Part shown: positions 57,770 to 64,000 of the stretch, in pieces
Numbering within the stretch: position 1 is the stretch's first letter
How the letters are laid out: each line of letters starts with the position of its first letter
DNA from: Streptomyces rishiriensis
Lineage (GTDB): Bacteria > Actinomycetota > Actinomycetes > Streptomycetales > Streptomycetaceae
NCBI RefSeq assembly: GCF_003112535.1
Contig: NZ_BEWA01000025.1
Location: 47,767-111,766 of the forward strand
DNA: 64,000 bases
Direction: 5' to 3'
Program-made: the position numbers and the translations under genes
The notes under the pieces: generated by a model
The model's database searches: none
Told to the model about the DNA's origin: nothing
What the model saw: only the letters and a program-made list of their open reading frames with translations

Positions 57770-58200
57770 TGCGGTGGTGCGCACCGACGATGCCCCGCGT
57801 CCACTCCACCGAGTGGAGTCCACCGCCCGGGAGTGGACGCCACCGGGCCCGGCCTCCACTCCACCGAGTGGAGCCCACCGAGTGGAGCCCACCGGGTGGA
57901 GTGGACGACATCGACGGGGTCGGGGCCGTGTCTTCACCCGGTGCGTTTCTCCTTGACCTCAGCTCAGGTCAAGGAGAAACGCACAGCCTCCACCCGGGCC
58001 CACTCCACCGCACCGCGTCCACCCGGTGCGCGCCACTCCCGCGCGCCGGCCGCACCGGTGCGCGCACCGCCCACCGAGTGGAGCGCACCGGATGGACGGT
58101 GGTGCGCACTGGATGGGCGCACCACCGCACCAGTGCGCACCGGGTTGGTGCGCTCCTCCGCACCGGTGCGCTCCCACCCGGTGCGGTGGTGCGGTCAGCG
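57770..58200. repeat. Short-repeat cluster (GAGTGGA and GTGCGCACC families)
   Basis: Dense direct and inverted copies of GAGTGGA/TCCACTC (57798-57904, e.g. CCGAGTGGAGCCCACCG in tandem) and of GTGCGC/GCGCAC with CACCGG (58030-58200). Both families surround the 44-bp palindrome at 57941. Such iteron-like arrays occur at plasmid replication origins and transfer sites. It lies 1.1 kb before the Replic_Relax gene. Confidence 0.7.
57941..57984. repeat. 44-bp inverted repeat with 19-bp perfect arms
   Basis: GTGCGTTTCTCCTTGACCT (57941-57959) is perfectly complementary to AGGTCAAGGAGAAACGCAC (57966-57984) with 6 bases between. The arm motif GCGTTTCTCCTTG recurs at 58851-58863 and with one change at 6290-6302. 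A protein-binding or cruciform site of the element. Confidence 0.85.
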
Positions 58201-58464
58201 GTGCAGAGCCACCACGTTCTCCACCACCGCGCGGGCCCGCTCCACCTGTTCGTCGCGCAGCGCCCGCAGAGACGGGACGACGCTCACCGGGGCGTCGGAG
58301 AGGACCTGGCCGACGAAGTGCGCGATAGTGCGGGCGATCCCCGGCGCGGCAGCCGCGGGGGCGTGTGTGGCCCACTCCCTGATCGCCATCAGGTAGAGGA
58401 CGCCGACCTCGTCCAGGACGAAGGAGTCGGCGCAGGGCTCGGTGTCGTCGGACAGTGCGGTCAC
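58195..58464 (-). CDS. Small hypothetical protein (89 aa)
   Basis: GTG 58464. FVLDEVGVLYLMAIREWATH then APGIARTIAHFVGQVLSDAP and LRDEQVERARAVVENVVALH: a soluble helical protein with normal codon use. Its start overlaps the stop of the upstream reading frame (CCGTGACC), so it is coupled to the frameshifted gene at 58467-58627. No family known. The pair sits between the repeat cluster and the Replic_Relax gene and reads away from it. Confidence 0.65.
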   Translation of the reverse strand: MTALSDDTEPCADSFVLDEVGVLYLMAIREWATHAPAAAAPGIARTIAHFVGQVLSDAPVSVVPSLRALRDEQVERARAVVENVVALHR

Positions 58465-58466
58465 GG

Positions 58467-58627
58467 GGAAGCGACCAGTTCCGCGATGGCCGGCAGGAGC
58501 CCCGGCAGCTGCTCCACCTCGGGCGCGAGCCGCGCCGCTGTGGCGTCCTCGCAGGTTTCCACGGCCAGGACGTAGTCGAAGCCCAGCTGGACCAGGTGCG
58601 TGGGCAGCGAGGGAACGATCGGGGCAT
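58467..58627 (-). pseudogene. Small gene missing one base after its start codon
   Basis: AGGAG lies 7 bases upstream of ATG 58627. If one G is added after the ATG, the frame reads MAPIVPSLPTHLVQLGFDYV, LAVETCEDATAARLAPEVEQ and LPGLLPAIAELVASP to a stop that overlaps the next start. As given, the ATG opens a nonsense frame. Either an indel in the C4 run or a sequencing error. Function unknown. Confidence 0.55.
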
Positions 58628-58637
58628 TGGCAGCTCC

Positions 58638-59319
58638 TGACGTACGGGCGCCGTGCCGATCACGGCGACGTCCCAGCAGGGTCGGCCCGCCAGCCTGTGG
58701 ACAGAGACCAGAGAACTCTCCCTCCCGAGCCGAAACCGACGAATCAGGGCCGCAAGGGTCAAACCGGGCCCCCTTGTCCGGCGTGGTCGGTCCCGACCAC
58801 GAGCCCGACCATCACCCCTTGTCCACCTCTGCTACCGCCCGACCACGACCGCGTTTCTCCTTGGCCACGGCCGCTACCAGCCACGGTCAGACCGCGGACA
58901 AGGGGGTCCCCTGCACGCTGCTCCCTCAAGTCCCCGCTCACCAGGGCGGCCTGAAGCGAAGGAGCCACCCCGATGACCACGCACCGACCTCCGGCAGGCG
59001 CCCGGCGCGCCCGCCCCGACCACGTGCCCGACCGGCACCGGGCACGCCGCCCTGGCCTCCTGTGGTGCGTACTTGGGACGCCACTGTGGAACCCACTTTG
59101 GTGCCCGCTACCGAGCAGGACGGAAAAGTCGCAGGTCACCGCGCAGATACGGCCGCGCGCCGCGTTGTCACGACCCTCTTCTCTCCTCCTGAACTTCTGT
59201 GTGATGTCCGTGGAGGAGGAGATCATCGGGTCCGGGGGCCGGATGCCCTCTGCGGCCGGGCGCGGCCGGCGCTCGGCAGGTGGCCGCGCGCGACAGGCGA
59301 CGGGGAGGGAGCGGAGCTG
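58638..59319 (+). promoter_or_regulatory. Long structured leader upstream of the Replic_Relax gene
   Basis: No gene I can support. Contains CCCCTTGTCC at 58770-58779 and 58815-58824 and its inverse GGACAAGGGG at 58896-58905; the palindrome GTGGTCGG-TC-CCGACCAC (58783-58800); and GCGTTTCTCCTTG (58851-58863), the arm motif of the 44-bp palindrome. The block 58838-58916 also exists at 6275-6355. Likely regulatory or origin DNA of the element. Confidence 0.55.
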
Positions 59320-60717
59320 ATGGCGGGGAAGCGGGAGGAGAACCCGGCGGGGTCGTCGAACAACCTGCGCGGCGACGTGCTGCGCGTGCTCGGGGTGCTG
59401 AAGGTCGCGACGGTCGAACAGATCCAGCAGATCTCAGCTCCGCACCTGAGCTACCGGCACACCGACAAGCCGGCGCCCTCGAAGCGGAAGCAGGCCCGTA
59501 CCGCCTCGCACCTCGGGGCGCTCTCCGATCTGCGCAAGCACGGCCTGGCGGAGAACGGTGGGCAGCTCCCGGGCGGGGACAGACTGCGTAACCTGACGCC
59601 CATGGGCCTGAAGGCCGCGGCTCGCGAGCTGGGGCGGCCGGTGGGGGAGATGGGCAACCCGGCCCGGGGCGCGGGCCGCACCGGCGCCTCCCACCCCATG
59701 GTGGTCAACGACGCCGTGCTCGCCCTGCTGCGCCCAAAGCCGGACCTGTCCCAGCTCGCTGGTGAGCCGGCCGACGTCCGCGCCGCTGCGCAGGCCGCCG
59801 TCGACGCGCCGGACGGGTTGGGCACCATCGCCTCCTACGCGACCGAGGTGGCACTGCCCGCGACGGGCACCTGGTCCAACCCCGGCAAGGGCGGCGCCCA
59901 GGCGGACATCGTCATCACCGCGCCCGAGGACGGGGTGCCGCTGCTGTTCGTGGAGATCGACAACTGCTACGAGTCCGCACAGGTACTCGCCGCGAAGATC
60001 GACAAGTACATGCGGTTCTGCCAGCGCAAGGTGAAGGACGTCGACGGCCATGAGCGGCCGATGTGGCGCACCCGATGGTGGGTGCCCGACGGACGCCACG
60101 GCGACCAGCCGCACCCGCCACTGCTGCTCGTCTTCAACCGGATCGGCCCGCGCAACCCCAACACCGTCACCGCGCAGCTGGCCGAACTGACCGAGCGGCA
60201 CTGGAAGGGCACCGCGTACGACGGCGGCTTCCACATGTACGACGGCAAGCTCCCCATCGTGGTCACCGGCCTGAAGCAGCTCCAAGAGCACGGCCCGGCC
60301 GGGCCGATCTTCCGCCGCTTCGGCCGACCGCACAACCAAACCCTCCTCGAGGCGATCGGCAACCCGCGCCGCGAAGCGCACGACGCCCGCCAGCAAGCCG
60401 AATACGAAGCCCGCGAACGGGAGTACAAGGAGCAGCTGCGCCGCGCGGCCGAACAGAAGCGGGCCGAGCGGGAGGCCCGCCGTCCCGTATGCGCCGGCTG
60501 CGGCACCCGGTTCACCGACGCACGGTGGAAGGCCATCGAGCCCGCCGGGTGGGACGCCCCACGGGAGACCCACCGGCACCTGTGCGACGACTGCAAGCAG
60601 CGAGCGATCACCGCCGAACGCCAAGCCCAGCACAGCGAGCACGGGCACCACGAGGACGACCAGGCCGTGCCCGAGCAGAAGGCCGGCGGCACATGGATCT
60701 CACGCTTTCGTTCCTGA
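59320..60717 (+). CDS. Replication-relaxation (Replic_Relax) family protein
   Basis: 465 aa. N-terminal winged helix at residues 15-110 (GDVLRVLGVLKVATVEQIQQ, RTASHLGALSDLRKHGLAEN, RNLTPMGLKAAARELG), a central domain with ADIVITAPEDGVPLLFVEID and YESAQVLAAKIDKYMRFCQR, a charged coiled segment (YEAREREYKEQLRRAAEQKR) and a C-terminal zinc ribbon (CAGCGTRFTDARWKAIEPAG then HRHLCDDCKQRAI). Replic_Relax proteins are encoded on Streptomyces plasmids and integrative elements and act in replication or transfer. Start ATG 59320 with GGAGGGAGCGGAG upstream; the open frame extends back to 58600 without family similarity. A degenerate copy lies at 23259-24073. Confidence 0.9.
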   Translation: MAGKREENPAGSSNNLRGDVLRVLGVLKVATVEQIQQISAPHLSYRHTDKPAPSKRKQARTASHLGALSDLRKHGLAENGGQLPGGDRLRNLTPMGLKAAARELGRPVGEMGNPARGAGRTGASHPMVVNDAVLALLRPKPDLSQLAGEPADVRAAAQAAVDAPDGLGTIASYATEVALPATGTWSNPGKGGAQADIVITAPEDGVPLLFVEIDNCYESAQVLAAKIDKYMRFCQRKVKDVDGHERPMWRTRWWVPDGRHGDQPHPPLLLVFNRIGPRNPNTVTAQLAELTERHWKGTAYDGGFHMYDGKLPIVVTGLKQLQEHGPAGPIFRRFGRPHNQTLLEAIGNPRREAHDARQQAEYEAREREYKEQLRRAAEQKRAEREARRPVCAGCGTRFTDARWKAIEPAGWDAPRETHRHLCDDCKQRAITAERQAQHSEHGHHEDDQAVPEQKAGGTWISRFRS

Positions 60718-60745
60718 CCTGGCGCGCTCGCGTCCTGAAGCGTCT

Positions 60746-60791
60746 GATGCCCGTGGCCCCCTCGAACGACTCCGAGGGGGCCACGGGCATC
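60746..60791. terminator. Long perfect hairpin, bidirectional terminator
   Basis: GATGCCCGTGGCCCCCTCG (60746-60764) pairs perfectly with CGAGGGGGCCACGGGCATC (60773-60791) around 8 bases. It lies between two converging genes (Replic_Relax and the sigma factor), so it probably serves both. Confidence 0.88.
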
Positions 60792-60815
60792 AAGCCGTCG
60801 CTGCTGTGGACAGCT

Positions 60816-61346
60816 TCAGGCCGAGTTGTCAGCCACGAGCAGCGTCCGAAGCCGGCTCCGGCCGTGACGCAGGTGGGATCGCACGGTGGCCTCCGTCAGC
60901 TCCAGCTCCTTGGCGATCTCCCGGGGAGGCATCCCATCCATCGTGTACACGAACACGGTCCGTTGGGTCGCTGGAAGGGAGTTGGCCAAGGACCTGACAA
61001 GCTGCCTCTGCGTGGCCAGGGTGGCCGGATCGGAGGCCGGATCCACGGTCTCCGTCAGCCACGTGTCCATGAGATCGACCACCGGGTTGTGGTGGTACTT
61101 GGAACGCAGGATGTCGATCCACCGGTGACGCGCCGCATGGCGTGCCAGACGCAACCGGTCGTTCTCCGGCGTGGTGTCCCACCGCTCCCACAGCCTCATC
61201 AGGGCGTACTGGGTGATGTCCCCGACGTCCTGAGGCTTCACGCCCCGCTTCTTCAAGGTCTTGCCCAGGTCCGCCTCGACCTTCTCGCTCTTGACGAAGG
61301 CCGTGAAATCAGCGCGGTCCTGGGCGGTCCGGTTCGCCGTGCTCAC
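60816..61346 (-). CDS. ECF-type RNA polymerase sigma factor
   Basis: 176 aa. Region 2 at about residues 35-85 (VGDITQYALMRLWERWDTTP, ARHAARHRWIDILRSKYHHN) and region 4 at 120-170 (LPATQRTVFVYTMDGMPPRE, IAKELELTEATVRSHLRHGR, SRLRTLL). No anti-sigma gene is adjacent, so control may be transcriptional or through an unlinked partner. It is divergent from the secreted Fn3 protein gene, a likely target. ATG 61346. Confidence 0.9.
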   Translation of the reverse strand: MSTANRTAQDRADFTAFVKSEKVEADLGKTLKKRGVKPQDVGDITQYALMRLWERWDTTPENDRLRLARHAARHRWIDILRSKYHHNPVVDLMDTWLTETVDPASDPATLATQRQLVRSLANSLPATQRTVFVYTMDGMPPREIAKELELTEATVRSHLRHGRSRLRTLLVADNSA

Positions 61347-61620
61347 TCCGCACCCGCCTACTCGACCATCGCGTCGGTGGGCGTGGACGCAGAAGGTGCC
61401 TGCGCAGGAACCGCAGACACCGCCCGCACCTCGGCCTGCTGGGCTTCATGACCGGACGTGTCATCCCGCGATGGCGGCTGGGTCCGGTTCTCCTCGGCCG
61501 TACCGACGACGCATGCCGTGTCCGTGGTGGGCGAGGAGGTCGGGTAGGGCCGTGTCAGCCCTGGCTGGCCTGGCGGACGGGCAGTACAACCGTGCCGGAT
61601 TCCCAGTTGTCATATACGGC

Positions 61621-62601
61621 ATGACCTTACGAAGATCCGTCCGCGCCACCGTCATGGTCGCCCTCGGCATCGCCCTCCTCCTTGGCCCCGCCACAACCGC
61701 CGCGTCCGCTATGCCACACCTTCACAGCGATGATGGCCAGCGGGCAGCACAAGCCGACGATTCCGCGCCCGCCGCGCCGACCGGCCTCCAGGCGTCGTAC
61801 GACCCCGCCGCTCAGAGCACAACGGTCAGCTGGGATCCGAACACCGAACCGGACCTCGCCGGGTACCGGCTCTACCGGCGTCTGGCCGAGAGCGAGGAAT
61901 GGACGCTCGTCAGCGGCGCCACACCCCTGACGGCGACCTTCACGACCGATCCCCTCCCGCCCACCGGCGACGTCTACGCCTACGCCGTACGCGCCGTTGA
62001 CCAGGCGGGCAACGAATCGGAGGGCAGCTACGACTGGTACATCGAGACGCCGGACACGTCGCCGCCCAGCGTCCCGGCGGACCTTACCGCGCGAGGCACA
62101 ACGGCAGGCAACACCGTGCGCTGGCTTGCCTCGTCGGACCACGTGGACCACTACGAGGTGTGGGCGGCACCCGCAGGCGGGCAGGACCTGGACGGGCCGG
62201 ACGAAGTGCGCGGCACCGCCTACACCGACCCGCGGGCCCCGCAGGACGTGGCCGTCACCTACACCGTCGAGGCGGTCGACACATCGGGGCAGCGTTCCGG
62301 CGTGTCCGCAGCAGTGAACGCCACGCGGCCCGCGCCGGGCACCGCACCGAAGCCCAGCGCGCTGAGGGCTCGGCACGACGGGAACGGGGTCCTCATCTCG
62401 TGGGACGGACACTCCGGTGACATGGGCCAGAGCTACCGTGTCTACGCCCAGTACCCCGACCCGTACGCATGGTCCCTCCTTGCCACCTCTTACCCCCGCA
62501 ACGGGGAGGTGCGGATCCCGGAGGCCAGCGGACTCTTCTACGTGGTGAGCGTCGACGACGAAAGCAGAGAGTCGGCCCCCGTCTATGTCGGTGCCTACTG
62601 A
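61621..62601 (+). CDS. Secreted protein with fibronectin type III-like repeats
   Basis: 326 aa. Signal peptide RRSVRATVMVALGIALLLGP then ATTAASAMPH. The mature protein has three Fn3-like modules: APTGLQASYDPAAQSTTVSW to AVRAVDQAGNESEGSYDWYI; SVPADLTARGTTAGNTVRWL to VTYTVEAVDTSGQRSGVSAA; and KPSALRARHDGNGVLISWDG to FYVVSVDDESRESAPVYVG. No catalytic domain, so probably adhesion or polymer-binding. ATG 61621 lacks an obvious ribosome site. Divergent from the sigma factor. Confidence 0.88.
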   Translation: MTLRRSVRATVMVALGIALLLGPATTAASAMPHLHSDDGQRAAQADDSAPAAPTGLQASYDPAAQSTTVSWDPNTEPDLAGYRLYRRLAESEEWTLVSGATPLTATFTTDPLPPTGDVYAYAVRAVDQAGNESEGSYDWYIETPDTSPPSVPADLTARGTTAGNTVRWLASSDHVDHYEVWAAPAGGQDLDGPDEVRGTAYTDPRAPQDVAVTYTVEAVDTSGQRSGVSAAVNATRPAPGTAPKPSALRARHDGNGVLISWDGHSGDMGQSYRVYAQYPDPYAWSLLATSYPRNGEVRIPEASGLFYVVSVDDESRESAPVYVGAY

Positions 62602-62776
62602 GCGCCGCCTGACCCGAGCAGACGTTCGTCGGGAGGTTGACCGCCGACCTGGGGCCTACATCTCGATGCCGATGTCGGGCACCTGAGGAGCAGGGGCCGG
62701 ACATCGGCATCGGTCGCTTGACGCTCCCGGGCCTTCGTGACGTGCCTGCCGGAGGGCGCCGGAGCGCGTCTCCTAG

Positions 62777-64000
62777 TGCCGCATCAGGCAACGTTCGCCC
62801 TGTTCACGACCTCACGGAGGCGTTCGTCGGCGGCGTGCTTGTTCCGCCAGATGATGTAGCGGCGGATCATGCTCCCTTGCTCCTTGTGGTTGGCATGGTC
62901 GGTGCCGTCGAGAGCGAAGTAGCGCAGGGCGGTGAACTGAGCCTCGATCCGGTTGAGCCAGGAGCTGTTGGTCGGGGTGTAGGCGATCTCCACGTTGTTC
63001 GCCGCTGCCCACGTCCCGACCCGCTGGCACCGCTTCGTCGTCAGGTGCGGTGAGTAGTTGTCGCAGACGATCGCAATGCGCACGTTCGCCGGGTGCAGCG
63101 AGCGCAGGTAGCGGCAGAACTCCAGGAACTTCGACCTGTTCTTGGTCTTCTTGATGTGCCCGTAAAGCTGGTCCTTGGCCAGGTCGTAGGCGGCGAACAG
63201 GTGGCGGATGCCGTGCGGGCGGGTGTAGGTCGCCCGGCGGCGGGGCCGAGGATCGCGGTCGGGGTCCTTGTGTCTGCCGCCGCGTTCGGCCCATTGCCGG
63301 CCGGGGTGCGGCTGGAGGTTGAGCGGCCCGAACTCATCCATGCAGAAGATGACTTCGGGCTCGCCTTCCTCGGGTATGACCTCACCGTCGGCGATCGCGT
63401 AGAGGTGTTCGACGCGGGCCTTCTTGGCCGCGTAGTCGGGGTCGCGGGAGGTCTTCCAGGTCTTCACGCGTTGAAACGAGACGCCCTCCTCGCGGAGCAG
63501 GATGCGAAGGCCCTCGTGGCTGATGTCGTCGACCACCCCCTCGGCGACCAGGAAGTCGGCCAGCTTGGCCAGACTCCAGGTCGAGAACGGCAGGCCGTGC
63601 TCGGCCGGCTTCGACTTGGCGATCTTCTTGATCTCCCGGCGTTCCGGGAGGGTGAAGGTCTTCGGCCGGCCGCCCTTGTACTTGGGGTAAAGCGAGTCGA
63701 AGCCGTCCGCGTTGAAGTTGTGGAGCACGTCGCGGACCCGGTCGTCGCTGGTGAACGTCACCTCGGCGATCTTCGCAACCGGCATGCCCTGCGCGGATAA
63801 CAGCACCATCTGAGCCCGCCGCCAGGTCACCACCGAGCCAGTGCCTCTGCGGATGATCCGCAGCAGGCGCCTGCCCTCGTCGTCGTCAATTTCCCGAACT
63901 CGCACGCGTTCAGCCACGTGATCATTGTGGCCGTCTGGCGCTTCCCGGCGCAGCAACTGGACGACACACCACGACAGGGCGAACGTTGCCTGATGCGGCA
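62777..64000. mobile_element. IS630-family element, right end at the window edge
   Basis: TGCCGCATCAGGCAACGTTC begins at 62777 and its perfect complement (25 bases in all) ends at 64000. TAG precedes the left end, fitting the TA duplication of IS630 elements; the right flank is outside the window. Confidence 0.9.
62784..63917 (-). CDS. IS630-family transposase
   Basis: 377 aa from GTG 63917 (the frame opens at 63956). HTH part RRAQMVLLSAQGMPVAKIAE and FTSDDRVRDVLHNFNADGFD; DDE residues in VIFCMDEFGPLNLQPHPGRQ, IAIVCDNYSPHLTTKRCQRV and NSSWLNRIEAQFTALRYF. All three acids are present and the frame is uninterrupted, so this copy may be active. The stop lies in the left terminal repeat. Confidence 0.93.
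   Translation of the reverse strand: MAERVRVREIDDDEGRRLLRIIRRGTGSVVTWRRAQMVLLSAQGMPVAKIAEVTFTSDDRVRDVLHNFNADGFDSLYPKYKGGRPKTFTLPERREIKKIAKSKPAEHGLPFSTWSLAKLADFLVAEGVVDDISHEGLRILLREEGVSFQRVKTWKTSRDPDYAAKKARVEHLYAIADGEVIPEEGEPEVIFCMDEFGPLNLQPHPGRQWAERGGRHKDPDRDPRPRRRATYTRPHGIRHLFAAYDLAKDQLYGHIKKTKNRSKFLEFCRYLRSLHPANVRIAIVCDNYSPHLTTKRCQRVGTWAAANNVEIAYTPTNSSWLNRIEAQFTALRYFALDGTDHANHKEQGSMIRRYIIWRNKHAADERLREVVNRANVA

Noticed and set aside
59434..60651. A 405-codon minus-strand open frame
   Set aside because: Exact antisense of the Replic_Relax coding region; no start or motifs.

Overview
The window is very GC-rich, strongly G/C at third codon positions, uses GTG starts freely, and carries families typical of Streptomyces (DUF6233-like and DUF6300-like proteins, a Replic_Relax plasmid protein, a CebR-like operator, a type I-E style CRISPR repeat). 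I read it as a Streptomyces-type actinomycete, probably a chromosome arm or large plasmid. It is a junkyard as much as a gene list: at least eight recognisable insertion elements plus scraps of others (IS5 types, IS110, IS1182, IS3, IS30, IS630, Tn3), truncated genes spliced to one another, and about fifteen genes broken by small indels, often in homopolymer runs.

Layout. 0-9 kb: a CGNR/ABATE-type regulator, small unknowns, a membrane protein, then an IS5-like unit (4007-5487) carrying a flavin-dependent PPOX gene, a second IS5-like element (5491-6224), and broken reductase, hydrolase and HAD genes. 9-13.5 kb: IS110 remnant, secreted GH43 arabinanase, GH3 and sarcosine/tryptophan-oxidase remnants, an SDR, and an orphan CebR-like operator. 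13.8-21.5 kb: the most coherent catabolic or detoxification block, with two Old Yellow Enzymes, HxlR, NTF2-like, VOC, SDR (frameshifted), SRPBCC, Rid-family and NmrA-like genes; most lie on the minus strand and diverge from a GntR/FCD regulator across a perfect 13-bp inverted repeat. 22-31.5 kb: IS110, a degenerate second copy of a plasmid replication gene, a glycosyltransferase / beta-helix / GH13 cassette, and DUF6233 remnants. 31.5-36.4 kb: TetR, amidase with a GatC/AtzG-like small partner, MFS exporter and MBL hydrolase, tied together by three copies of one operator-like motif. 36.4-40 kb: IS5 remnant, barstar-like and P-type ATPase scraps, an HTH protein and a small membrane protein.

40-43.5 kb holds the best candidate for an undescribed system: an aldolase-like fragment, a MurA-type enolpyruvyl transferase with its catalytic residues, a radical-SAM protein that starts one base after it, and an HTH regulator overlapping the end of the radical-SAM gene. 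This is the same enzyme pair logic as peptidyl-nucleoside antibiotic assembly, although the chemistry here is unknown. Directly after it a phage head-tail-type gene is cut by a mini CRISPR array (43841-44126) without cas genes or leader.

45-57 kb mixes secreted unknowns, an intact IS5, an NAD-epimerase divergent from a GlxA/AraC regulator, scraps of recombinase, ASCH and GGDEF genes, several unknown genes, an IS30 nested in an IS3 (both with target duplications) and an alpha/beta hydrolase. 57.3-60.8 kb looks like the control region of an integrative or plasmid element: dense short repeats, a 44-bp palindrome, repeated GCGTTTCTCCTTG motifs and an intact Replic_Relax gene. The window ends with an ECF-type sigma factor, a secreted Fn3 protein and an IS630 element.
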